From NCBI RefSeq assembly GCF_003853645.1, contig NZ_QTPO01000017.1:62001-126000 (forward strand): 64,000 nucleotides of DNA, written 5' to 3'. The translations under genes and the position numbers were made by a program. Source of the stretch: Burkholderia sp. Bp9143. GTDB lineage: Bacteria; Pseudomonadota; Gammaproteobacteria; Burkholderiales; Burkholderiaceae. Positions 37,449 through 45,638 of the stretch are shown one piece after another (within the stretch, counting starts at the first letter, position 1; every line of letters begins with the position of its first letter). The notes under the pieces are model-generated. The model was not told where the DNA came from and made no database searches. It worked only from the letters and a program-made list of their open reading frames with translations.

Positions 37449-37916
37449 ATGTCCACGACACCTCCCCGGGAACTGCTGAAAGCCGCCGACATCGCGAAGA
37501 TGGAACCGACGCGCGCGGTGCATTCGCTCAATCCCAATGCCGTTCGCCTCAAACGACAGCTCAGCGACCTGACCGGCCTCACGCAGATCGGCGCGCACCT
37601 GCTCACGCTGATGCCCGGTCACGAATCGGCCGAGTATCACCGCCACCTGTACGAGGAAGAATGCGTGTACGTGCTGTCCGGCACCGGCACGGCCACGATC
37701 GGTGAACGCACGTGCGAGATCGGGCCGGGCGATTTTCTCGGCTTTCCGCGCGGCGGCGAGGCGCACACGTTGCAGAACACCGGGGATGTGCCGCTGGAAC
37801 TGTTCATCCTCGGCCAGCGTCTCGAACACGACGTCTGCGAATACCCGAGAATCGGCAAGCGGCTTTACGTCGCCGGCGAGCTCGAGGATTTCGTCGAGCT
37901 GCCGAAACGGCCGTAG
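37449..37916 (+). CDS. cupin domain protein
   Basis: A 155-residue single-domain cupin. Motif 1 has the metal His/Glu set (EYHRHLYEEECVYVLSG) and motif 2 is GDFLGFPRGGEAHTL. It is likely a metal-binding enzyme or sugar-phosphate/ring-binding protein, of unknown substrate. RBS is weak. It lies between the amidohydrolase and an SDR gene on the same strand, possibly one unit. Confidence 0.8.
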   Translation: MSTTPPRELLKAADIAKMEPTRAVHSLNPNAVRLKRQLSDLTGLTQIGAHLLTLMPGHESAEYHRHLYEEECVYVLSGTGTATIGERTCEIGPGDFLGFPRGGEAHTLQNTGDVPLELFILGQRLEHDVCEYPRIGKRLYVAGELEDFVELPKRP

Positions 37917-37985
37917 ACGGCACGCATCCGCATCGGCCGTCGTCATGCTTATGATGCGGGAACGCCACCGACAGGATTCCACGCC

Positions 37986-38807
37986 ATGGACACGCCGCAT
38001 CCGCCGATGAATGCCCCGATTTCCGAAACGGAACCTGAAACCGAAACCGTCGCCGAGCCGCGCGCGTCGCGCGTGCATCGGCCTGTCGCGCTCGTCACCG
38101 GATCGACGTCGGGGATCGGCGCGGCTATCGCGCGACGCCTGGCGGCGGACGGTTACGCGGTGATCCTGCATTCGCGCAGTTCCGCCGAGACCGGTCGTGC
38201 GATGGCGCGCGAGCTCGGCGCGGCCTACGTGCAGGCCGATCTCGCCGACGATGCGGAACGCGTGCGGCTGATCCGCGACGCGCTCGCTGTGCACGGCCGG
38301 CTCGACGTGCTGGTCAACAATGCGGGCGTCAGCCGCGTGATTCCGCACGACGATCTTGCCGCCGCGACGCCCGACGTGTGGCGCGAGATGCACGAGATCA
38401 ACGTGATCGCGCCGTTCCGGCTCGTCGCCGAAGCGCAGCCCGCGCTGCTCGAGGCGGCGTCGGGCGGGCGCGCCGGTTGCATCGTCAACGTCAGTTCGCA
38501 CGCGGGCGTGCGGCCGAAGGGCGCGTCGATTCCGTATGCGGCGGCGAAGGCCGCGCTCAATCACACGACGCGCTTGCTGGCACGCACGCTCGCGCCGGCG
38601 ATTCGCGTCAATGCGGTCGCGCCGGGGCTCGTCGATACGCCGCTGACCGCCGACTGGACCGATGCGCAGCGGCTCTGGCGCGAGCGCGCGCCGATGCGCC
38701 GCGCGGCGACGCCGGACGACGTCGCGCAGACGGTCGCGATGCTCGTCGCGTCGGATTACGTGACGGGCGAGATCGTGATGCTCGACGGGGGATTGAACCT
38801 GACGTGA
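37986..38807 (+). CDS. short-chain dehydrogenase/reductase
   Basis: A 273-residue SDR. Cofactor motif TGSTSGIGAAIA follows an atypical acidic N-terminal extension of about 30 residues rich in Glu, Thr and Pro (SETEPETETVAEP). The structural motif NNAG, catalytic Ser (NVSSHAG) and Tyr-x3-Lys (PYAAAKAAL) are present. It is FabG-like, with an unknown substrate. A later start at 38011 would remove part of the extension. Confidence 0.86.
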   Translation: MDTPHPPMNAPISETEPETETVAEPRASRVHRPVALVTGSTSGIGAAIARRLAADGYAVILHSRSSAETGRAMARELGAAYVQADLADDAERVRLIRDALAVHGRLDVLVNNAGVSRVIPHDDLAAATPDVWREMHEINVIAPFRLVAEAQPALLEAASGGRAGCIVNVSSHAGVRPKGASIPYAAAKAALNHTTRLLARTLAPAIRVNAVAPGLVDTPLTADWTDAQRLWRERAPMRRAATPDDVAQTVAMLVASDYVTGEIVMLDGGLNLT

Positions 38808-38873
38808 CGGCGGACGGTTGATGCGGTCGGTGCGGCGAGGTGGTGCGGCGGCCTTGTGCCGAGGTCATGCGCG

Positions 38874-38900
38874 CCGGCAGGCGAAGCCGCCTGCCGGTTT
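38874..38900 (+). terminator. rho-independent terminator after the SDR gene
   Basis: A 10-bp perfect stem CCGGCAGGCG / CGCCTGCCGG with loop AAGC, followed by TTT. It sits in the gap between the SDR and the convergent surE. Confidence 0.65.
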
Positions 38901-38922
38901 CGCGACGGGCCGAGTGCGCCGC

Positions 38923-39702
38923 TCAGCCGAGGCTCGACCGCAGCCGCGCGAGCGCGTGGTCGTGCGTGCGCTCGAACTTCAGCGGCGTGACCGCGATATA
39001 GCCTTCGCCGAGCGCGACCGTTTCCGAATCCGCATCGTCGTCGCGCGGTGCGCGCGCCAGCTTCAGCCAGTGGTATTCGATGTCGCGCGGATCGCGCCCC
39101 GACACGATGTCGACGCCTTGCAGCGTGCCGGCGCCCTGGTTCGTGACCTTCAAGCCGCGCACGTCGTCGGCCGGCCGCGCCGGGAAATTCACGTTGAGGC
39201 ACGCGTCGCTGTCCCAGCCGGCCGAGACGAGCCGGCGAATCACGTCCGGCGCGTGCGTGCGCGCCGTATGCCACGGCACCGCGTTGCGGTCGCTGAACGC
39301 CTGGCTCAGCGCGATCGCCGGCACGCCGACCAGCATGCTCGTCATCGCGGCGCCGACCGTGCCGGAGAACACCGTTTCGGTGCCGAGGTTCGCGCCGCGA
39401 TTCACGCCGGACAGCACGAAGTCGGGCCGTGCATCCTTCATCAGGTGGCTGACCGCGATCGCGACGCAGTCGCCCGGCGTGCCGCGCACGGCGAAGCGGC
39501 GCTCGCCCTTGCGATGCACGCGCAGCGGTTCGTGCAGGCTCAGCGAATGCGACGTGCCGCTCTGGTCTTCCGCCGGCGCGACGATCCAGACTTCGCGCGC
39601 CAGTTGCGTGGCGACCTGTTCGAGCACTTCAAGGCCGGGGGCGTCGAATCCGTCGTCGTTGGTGAGCAGGACGCGGTCGAACAGCGGGCGGGTTTCTTGC
39701 AT
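38923..39702 (-). CDS. 5'-nucleotidase SurE family
   Basis: A 259-residue survival-protein nucleotidase, metal-dependent, hydrolysing nucleoside 5'/3'-monophosphates. The N-terminal LLTNDDGFDAPGLEVL has the metal Asp pair, and the SGVNRGANLGTETVFSGTVGAA signature (shown in part) is intact. It is not in the usual surE-pcm-nlpD-rpoS setting, so it is likely a second paralogue. Start ATG at 39702 (MQETRPLFD). Confidence 0.9.
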   Translation of the reverse strand: MQETRPLFDRVLLTNDDGFDAPGLEVLEQVATQLAREVWIVAPAEDQSGTSHSLSLHEPLRVHRKGERRFAVRGTPGDCVAIAVSHLMKDARPDFVLSGVNRGANLGTETVFSGTVGAAMTSMLVGVPAIALSQAFSDRNAVPWHTARTHAPDVIRRLVSAGWDSDACLNVNFPARPADDVRGLKVTNQGAGTLQGVDIVSGRDPRDIEYHWLKLARAPRDDDADSETVALGEGYIAVTPLKFERTHDHALARLRSSLG

Positions 39703-39823
39703 CGGGACGATCCTCGCAGGTGGGCAATGACAGGGGGGAAGGCATCGCGGGTACACCCGCAAGGCTAGCATCCCGGCGCGACGCACGTCGCGTCATGCCG
39801 TGCCGCGCCCGGCGCGTGGATGT

Positions 39824-39852
39824 GAAAACGGGCGCATGGCGCGCCCGTTTTC
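39824..39852 (-). terminator. terminator after azlCD
   Basis: An 11-bp perfect stem GAAAACGGGCG / CGCCCGTTTTC with a 7-base loop. On the minus strand it ends with TTTTC, 46 bases after the azlD stop. The A/T arms make it potentially bidirectional. Confidence 0.7.
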
Positions 39853-39897
39853 CGGTTCGATGTGCCGCTCGGGCGGTGGGTCGGAACGGCGATCCGA

Positions 39898-40200
39898 TTA
39901 CCCGAGCAGATGCCGCAACAGGCCGGCCGATGCGACGCCGACGATCACGGTCGGCAGGATCGACAGGCGTGTCGCAGCGACCAGCGTGACGGCGAGCGCG
40001 AGCAGGTCGGCCGGGCGCGTCGAGACGAAGGCCGGCGCGATCACCGAGATCAGCACGCAACCTGGCACGTTCTCCATCACCGATGCCATCCGCGGGCTCA
40101 GCGTGCGGTTGCGCAGCAGCACGTAGCCGAGCACGCGCGACAGGTAGGTCGTCGACGCCATCAGCACGATGGTCGCCACCGTCGCGAAATCAGGCAGCAT
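39898..40200 (-). CDS. azlD: AzlD-family branched-chain amino acid exporter subunit
   Basis: A 100-residue, almost wholly hydrophobic protein with three to four TM segments (e.g. TVATIVLMASTTYLSRVLGY; LISVIAPAFV). It pairs with AzlC to export branched-chain amino acids and toxic analogues. Its start overlaps the azlC end by 11 bases, giving translational coupling. Confidence 0.85.
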   Translation of the reverse strand: MLPDFATVATIVLMASTTYLSRVLGYVLLRNRTLSPRMASVMENVPGCVLISVIAPAFVSTRPADLLALAVTLVAATRLSILPTVIVGVASAGLLRHLLG

Positions 40201-40927
40201 CGCGCGGCTCCCACAGCAGCGCGGCGATCAGCCCCGCGCACGCGCCGGCCGCGACGTACCACGCGCCGGGCACGGCCAGGTGCGTGGCGGCCGCGACGAC
40301 GAGGCTCACGAACCACGGACGGCTCGCGCGCACACCTTTCCACATCCCGCGCAGCAGCACCAGAAACACGGCCGTAAACGCCATGTCGAAGCCGTACTGC
40401 TCGACGTTGCCGATCGTCGGGCCGACCGCCGCGCCGAGCGTCGTCATCGAGATCCACGTCAGGTAGAGCCCGGAACACACGCCCGCGTAATAGGGGACGC
40501 TGATGTGCGTGGCCGAGCGCGAGCGCGCATCGGCGAGCGACATCGCCCAGCTTTCGTCGCACATGAAGAACAGCGCCGCGAACGCGCGGCGGCGCGGCAG
40601 GCGCCGGATGTACGGCGCGAACGCCGCACCCATCAGGATGTGGCGCGAATTCACGAGGAACGACATCGCGACGATCAGCGCGATGTGCGGCGGCGACGTC
40701 CACAGATGGATCGCCGCGAATTCGGAGCCGCCGCCGAAGTTCAGGCCCGTCATCATCGGGACCTCGAACAGGCTCAGCCCTTTTTGCGCGGCCTGCGCGC
40801 CGAGCACCAGCGCGAACGGCACGAAACCCAGCATGACGGGTAGCGCCGCGCGCAATCCGCGACCCATCTCGGCGACATAGGCGGGCTTGTCGCGAAGCCC
40901 GGACGACGTTGAAACGCTACTGCTCAT
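40190..40927 (-). CDS. azlC: AzlC-family branched-chain amino acid exporter subunit
   Basis: A 245-residue inner-membrane protein with about six to seven TM segments and family signatures GLRAALPVMLGFVPFALVLG and FLVNSRHILMGAA. The ATG at 40927 is preceded by GGAGGAG, which is base-paired in a hairpin (see 40930-40948). It is divergent from an Lrp-type gene, as azlB (an Lrp homologue) is linked to azlCD in other bacteria. Confidence 0.88.
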   Translation of the reverse strand: MSSSVSTSSGLRDKPAYVAEMGRGLRAALPVMLGFVPFALVLGAQAAQKGLSLFEVPMMTGLNFGGGSEFAAIHLWTSPPHIALIVAMSFLVNSRHILMGAAFAPYIRRLPRRRAFAALFFMCDESWAMSLADARSRSATHISVPYYAGVCSGLYLTWISMTTLGAAVGPTIGNVEQYGFDMAFTAVFLVLLRGMWKGVRASRPWFVSLVVAAATHLAVPGAWYVAAGACAGLIAALLWEPRDAA

Positions 40928-40929
40928 TA

Positions 40930-40948
40930 CTCCTCCTTCGGGGAGGAG
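40930..40948 (-). promoter_or_regulatory. hairpin covering the azlC ribosome binding site
   Basis: In the azlC mRNA, CTCCTCC pairs with GGAGGAG, the Shine-Dalgarno, across a 5-base loop; the 3' arm ends two bases before the ATG. The 7-bp stem (five G-C pairs, two A-U) would block ribosome entry unless opened. Confidence 0.6.
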
Positions 40949-41052
40949 GATTGTCTGCTTTTTTGACTCGAATCGGGTTGCGTTGCGGATCGGTATTCCG
41001 GAGAATTTGGCATTGAATAAGTGATTTGCAATTTTTTTGGAATTTGATGCCA

Positions 41053-41511
41053 ATGAAGCTGGATGCTATCGACCGGCGGATCCTGAGCGCGCTGCAGCGC
41101 GACGGCCGCATGCAGAACGTGGAACTCGCGCACGAGGTCGGGCTGTCGCCGTCGCCGTGCCTGCGGCGCGTGCGGCTGCTCGAGGAAGCGGGCGTAATCG
41201 AGAAATACGTGGCCGTGCTGAACCCGGCGAAGGTCGGCAAGGGGCTGACGATCTTCACGCGCGTGTGGCTGAAGGGGCAGGACGCGGAATCCGTGAACCG
41301 CTTCGCCGAGGCCGTCCAGCAGATGCCGGAAGTGGTCGAGTGCCACCTGATGGCTGGCGACTGCGATTTCCTGCTGCGCGTGGTGGCCGCCGACATCGAC
41401 GACTACCGGCGCTTCCAGATGGAATACCTGACGCGCATCCCGGGCGTGCTGAGCGTGAAGACCGACATTCCGATGCAGAAGGTCAAGCTCACGTCGGCGC
41501 TGCCGACGTAA
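41053..41511 (+). CDS. Lrp/AsnC family regulator, probable azlCD controller
   Basis: A 152-residue Lrp-type protein: HTH LDAIDRRILSALQRDGRM and VGLSPSPCLRRVRLLEEAG, then the RAM domain GDCDFLLRVVAADIDDY. The start is ATG at 41053 (MKLDAIDRRI); an ATG six bases earlier is equally possible, with GGAA 4 bases before it. It is divergent from azlC across 125 bases that include an AT-rich patch next to its own start. Confidence 0.88.
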   Translation: MKLDAIDRRILSALQRDGRMQNVELAHEVGLSPSPCLRRVRLLEEAGVIEKYVAVLNPAKVGKGLTIFTRVWLKGQDAESVNRFAEAVQQMPEVVECHLMAGDCDFLLRVVAADIDDYRRFQMEYLTRIPGVLSVKTDIPMQKVKLTSALPT

Positions 41512-41730
41512 CGCGGCGTGGGCGTGCGATGACGATTCGGCGAAACGTCACCAGCCGGTGACAATCGGCCGATACACTGGCGGGACAAGCCACTTCACCG
41601 CGCACTGGCCGCAGCACGGTGCGACTTCGATGTGCAAGCAACTAACGGTCAATCGCGAAGCGACCGACGAACACGCGCGCTGCGCGCGACGCGACCCGCC
41701 GTCCAGTGCGTTTTTCTTGTCGAGCCATTC

Positions 41731-42300
41731 ATGCAGCCATTCAACAATCCGTGGAATTCGCTGGAAATCGTCAAGCTCGTGCTCGGCGTGCTGACGCCGT
41801 TGTCGGTTGCGTGTCTCGGCTGGCTCGTCGCGCGCCGGCTGAAGCGGCTCGAGCTCGTGCAGTGGACCAACCAGCGGCTGATCGAGAAGCGGCTCACGCT
41901 GTACGACACGGTCGCGCCGCAGCTCAATGCGCTGCTGTGCTTCTACACGTGGATCGGCTACTGGAAGGACATCTCGCCGGACGACGTGATCCGCGCGAAG
42001 CGCGAGCTGGATCGCACGTTTCACATCTACCGCTACCTGTTCGACGACGACGTGTACGACGCGTATCACACGTTCATCCACGCGCTGTTCGAGATGCATA
42101 CGGGGCCGGGGCGCGACGCGCGGATCCGTTCGCTGATCCACGCGCCGGACGGCGACCGCAGCGTGCACGGCACGTATGAATGGACGGCGGCGTGGTCCGA
42201 GCGGTTCTCGACCGCGAACGTGACGGACAAGGCCGACGTGGTACGGCACTACACGCGGTTGATGGAGCGGTTGCGCGTGGCGCTGGGCGCGAATCGCTGA
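41731..42300 (+). CDS. hypothetical membrane-anchored protein, 189 aa
   Basis: Not recognised. One N-terminal TM segment (about 12-31, EIVKLVLGVLTPLSVACLGW) is followed by a basic stop (RRLKRLE) and a cytoplasmic, charged, helical domain with many aromatic residues (CFYTWIGYWKDI; YEWTAAWSERF). The start is ATG at 41731. The reading frame is open further up but no start there has a ribosome site. Confidence 0.68.
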   Translation: MQPFNNPWNSLEIVKLVLGVLTPLSVACLGWLVARRLKRLELVQWTNQRLIEKRLTLYDTVAPQLNALLCFYTWIGYWKDISPDDVIRAKRELDRTFHIYRYLFDDDVYDAYHTFIHALFEMHTGPGRDARIRSLIHAPDGDRSVHGTYEWTAAWSERFSTANVTDKADVVRHYTRLMERLRVALGANR

Positions 42301-42373
42301 CGATTGCGCACGCGCGCCGGTACCGGAATTCGCTACCCGGCGGCGCGGATTGATTCCCTGTCGCGCACGTCCG

Positions 42374-45211
42374 CTACGATACGGCCGCCTCGGCACTCAT
42401 CCGCCGCAACTCGGGCACGCACGAGCCGCACTGCGTGCCGCATTTGAGTTGCGCCTGCAATCCCGCGAACCGCTCTGCCGGCGTCGCGGCCGCGGGGCAC
42501 GCCGACAGCGCCGCACGAATCTCGCCCTCGCTGACACCCAGGCAATTGCAGACCGCGCGGCCGCGCGCGGGCGCCGCCTGCAACGGCACGCGGCCCGCGA
42601 ACAACAGCATCCGCCCGATCGCGCCGACGCCGGTGCCGCTGTCGACGTAGTCGCGCAGCACGGCGGCACTGTCCTCGGTCGCGCCGGCCGCGCCCGACAC
42701 GGAGAACGCGGTCAGCACGCCGTCGACCACGCGCACACGTCGAGCGGTGCCGCGCCGCGCATCGCCGTAGCTCATCACGTCGATCGCATGTTCGGGCAGG
42801 CCGAGCAGCGCCTCGACCTCACGTTGCAGCGGGATGGGCACCGGCTCATACGCGGCCGCGCGCCACGCGAGCCCGCCGCCGGCGTCGGTGCCGAACGGCA
42901 CGCAGCTCGCGTACGGGAATCGCGCGAACAGCGCTCGCACGTCGCGCTGCCGCGCCAGCAGTTCGTCGGCCGGCAAGCGCGCGGCGATCAGCCAGCGCCA
43001 CGGCAGGTCGGCTTTCAGCAGCTTGATCGCGGCGTGCTTCAGTTCCGGCTGACGCGAGTGCGGGTCCAGCGCGGCGGAGGTCACCGTATTGACGCCGGCG
43101 CCGATGCGATTGCCGGCCACGCCGGACACGAACTCGTCGCCCCAGTGCATCGGCGTGAATGCCTGGCCGGGCGCGATCGCGTCGTCGGCGCGCGCGGGCA
43201 GCAGCATGCTGCCGCGGCGCGACGTCAGGTGCACGAAGTCGTGCGGGCCGATGCCGAGGCGCGCACAGTCCGCGGCGTTCAGGTCGACGCCCGGCGCCGG
43301 TGCGTGCGCGAACAGTTTCGGCACGCTGCCCGTGCGGCTGCAACCGTGCCACTGGTCGCGCAACCGGCCGGTCGTCAGCGCGAAGCGGAAGCGCGAATCG
43401 ACCGGTTCCGCAACCGGCTGGTACGGGGTCGCGATGAAGCGGGCGCGGCCGTCGGCGGTCGGGAACCGCCCATCGGTGTACAGCCGGGCGGCGCCGTGCG
43501 CTGCGCCCGGCGGAAACGGCCATTGCTGCGGGCCGGCGGACTCGAGCTGCGGCCACGATAGTCCGCCGATGTCGCAATCGCGCCCGGCCGTCGTCGCGCG
43601 ATGCTCGTTCCATACCGCTTCCGTGTCCGCATACGGAAACAGCGTGGCGCGGCCCGGCGCGAGCCGTGCCTCGAGCCGTCGGCCGATCTCGGCGGCGATC
43701 AGCCAGTCCGCGCGCGCGTCGCCGTACGGTTCGACGGCTGCCCGCACGCGCGAGATGCGACGCTCCGAATTGGTGACGGTGCCTTCCTTCTCGCCCCAGG
43801 TTGCCGCGGGCAGCAGCACGTCGGCGTACGGCGCGGTGCCGGTATGCGCATACGCATCCTGCAGCACGACGAATTCCGCACGGGCGAGCCCCGCACGCAC
43901 GGCCGCCTGGTTCGGCAGCGAGTGCGCCGGATTCGTGCAGACGATCCACACGGCCTTGAGATCGCCTGCGGCGAGCCGGTCGAACATCTCGACCGCCGTC
44001 AGGCCCGGCTGCGCCGGCACGTCGTCGACGCCCCACAGCCGCGCGATTTCGGCGCGATCAGCCGCATTCGCGAGATCGCGATGCGCGGACGCGAGCGTCG
44101 CCATCCCACCCACTTCGCGGCCGCCCATCGCGTTCGGCTGCCCCGTCAGCGAGAACGGTCCCGCGCCGGGCTTGCCGATCTGCCCGGTGGCCAGATGCAG
44201 GTTGATCAGCGCGACATTCTTGTGCGAGCCGTCGGCCGACTGGTTCAGCCCCTGGCAGTACATCGACAGCGACGGACCGTCGGCGAACCAGCGTGCGGCT
44301 GTCACGATGTCGTCCGCGCGCAGCCCGCAGACCTGCGCCGCGACCGCCGGCGACCATTCGCGTACGCTGTCGCGTACCGCGTCGAAGCCGTTCGTGTGCG
44401 CGTCGATGAATGCGCGGTCGAGCGAGCCATCCCATACCAGCACGTGCAGCATCGCGTTGAACAGCGCGACGTCGGTGCCGGGCTGCAGCGCGAGGTGCAG
44501 CGTCGCGTCGCTCGCGGAATCGGTGCGGCGCGGATCGGCGACGATCACTTTCATCGCCGGATTGCGCTCGCGCGCGGCTTCGAGCCGGCGGTACAGGATC
44601 GGATGCGCGAACGCCGGGTTCGCGCCGGCGATCAGCACGGTGCCTGCATGATCGAGGTCGTCGTAGCTGCACGGCGGCGCGTCCGCGCCGAGCGATTTCT
44701 TGTAGCCGACCACGGCCGAGCTCATGCACAGCCGCGAATTCGAATCGATGTTGTTGGTGCCGATCAAGCCCTTCGCGAGCTTGTTGAAGACGTAATAGTC
44801 CTCGGTCAGCAACTGGCCGGAAATATAGAAGCCGACCGCATCGCGGCCGTGCTGCTCGACGATCCGCGCGAAGCGCGCGGCGACATGATCGAGTGCGTCG
44901 TCCCACGACACGCGCGCGCGCGCGGCGTCGCGCGCGTGCCGCAGTTCGGGATGCGTCGCACGGGTCTGCGCATAGCGTTCGGGCGCGGCGGTCAGGTGCA
45001 GCGTGCTGCCCTTCGAACACAGCCGGCCGAAATTCGCCGGATGGTCGGGGTCGCCGCGCACGCCGACGATCTTGCGCCGTCCGTCGCCATCGCCGCTCGT
45101 CTGGATGATCACGCCGCAGCCAACACCGCAGTAGCAGCAGGTCGAATGCGTTTCGCGCAGGTCCGCGTCGGGGCGAGCGTCGCGATCGAGTACGGCTGCC
45201 ATTCCCGTCAT
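42374..45211 (-). CDS. nasA: assimilatory nitrate reductase, catalytic subunit
   Basis: Cytoplasmic molybdenum bis-MGD enzyme (945 aa) reducing nitrate to nitrite. The N-terminal [4Fe-4S] motif is CCYCGVGCG (Cys25, 28, 32) with a later LCSKG. The Mo-ligand Cys is in SNSRLCMSSAVVGYK. A C-terminal BFD-like [2Fe-2S] domain (CNCLGVSEGEI..CGTQCGSCVPEL) is the entry point for electrons, as in NasA/NasC-type enzymes. The ATG overlaps the nirD stop as ATGA. It is the last gene of the leftward nitrate cluster. Confidence 0.95.
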   Translation of the reverse strand: MTGMAAVLDRDARPDADLRETHSTCCYCGVGCGVIIQTSGDGDGRRKIVGVRGDPDHPANFGRLCSKGSTLHLTAAPERYAQTRATHPELRHARDAARARVSWDDALDHVAARFARIVEQHGRDAVGFYISGQLLTEDYYVFNKLAKGLIGTNNIDSNSRLCMSSAVVGYKKSLGADAPPCSYDDLDHAGTVLIAGANPAFAHPILYRRLEAARERNPAMKVIVADPRRTDSASDATLHLALQPGTDVALFNAMLHVLVWDGSLDRAFIDAHTNGFDAVRDSVREWSPAVAAQVCGLRADDIVTAARWFADGPSLSMYCQGLNQSADGSHKNVALINLHLATGQIGKPGAGPFSLTGQPNAMGGREVGGMATLASAHRDLANAADRAEIARLWGVDDVPAQPGLTAVEMFDRLAAGDLKAVWIVCTNPAHSLPNQAAVRAGLARAEFVVLQDAYAHTGTAPYADVLLPAATWGEKEGTVTNSERRISRVRAAVEPYGDARADWLIAAEIGRRLEARLAPGRATLFPYADTEAVWNEHRATTAGRDCDIGGLSWPQLESAGPQQWPFPPGAAHGAARLYTDGRFPTADGRARFIATPYQPVAEPVDSRFRFALTTGRLRDQWHGCSRTGSVPKLFAHAPAPGVDLNAADCARLGIGPHDFVHLTSRRGSMLLPARADDAIAPGQAFTPMHWGDEFVSGVAGNRIGAGVNTVTSAALDPHSRQPELKHAAIKLLKADLPWRWLIAARLPADELLARQRDVRALFARFPYASCVPFGTDAGGGLAWRAAAYEPVPIPLQREVEALLGLPEHAIDVMSYGDARRGTARRVRVVDGVLTAFSVSGAAGATEDSAAVLRDYVDSGTGVGAIGRMLLFAGRVPLQAAPARGRAVCNCLGVSEGEIRAALSACPAAATPAERFAGLQAQLKCGTQCGSCVPELRRMSAEAAVS

Positions 45212-45606
45212 GCAGCGTGTCCCGGTGCGGCGCCCGCGGGTGCGCCGGATGCGTCGTCGCCGATCGCGAGCGACGCGAGTTCGCTGCGCTTGAGCAGCAC
45301 CGCATCACCGTCGCATGCGACGCTGAACGCGGGCGTACAGCCGTCGTCGGGCGGCAGCGCGCAGCCGTTGCCGAACGCGACGTTGAAGCCGTGCAGCGGG
45401 CACGTCACCTGTTCGCCGTGCACGATGCCCTGCGACAGCGGGCCGCCGCGATGCGGACAGCGGTCGAGCAGCGCGAACACGCGGTCGCCGGCAGTGCGAA
45501 ACAGCGCGACCGGCGCGCCTTCGGGCCGCTTGACGACGCGTGCGCCGAGCGGGGGAATGTCGTCGATCCGGCAGACCGCGATCCAGTCGGGTTCGAAAGG
45601 GGTCAT
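45208..45606 (-). CDS. nirD: nitrite reductase small subunit, Rieske-type
   Basis: A 132-residue Rieske-fold partner of NirB. It retains Cys-x-His (CPHRGGPLSQG) and Cys-x2-His (CPLHGFNVAFG), so it can hold a [2Fe-2S] cluster. It has a C-terminal tail of about 20 residues rich in Ala and Gly. It lies 32 bases after nirB and overlaps nasA by four bases. Confidence 0.93.
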   Translation of the reverse strand: MTPFEPDWIAVCRIDDIPPLGARVVKRPEGAPVALFRTAGDRVFALLDRCPHRGGPLSQGIVHGEQVTCPLHGFNVAFGNGCALPPDDGCTPAFSVACDGDAVLLKRSELASLAIGDDASGAPAGAAPGHAA

Positions 45607-45638
45607 CGTAGGGTTTCCTGGCGGTGGCAGTGGCGGCG

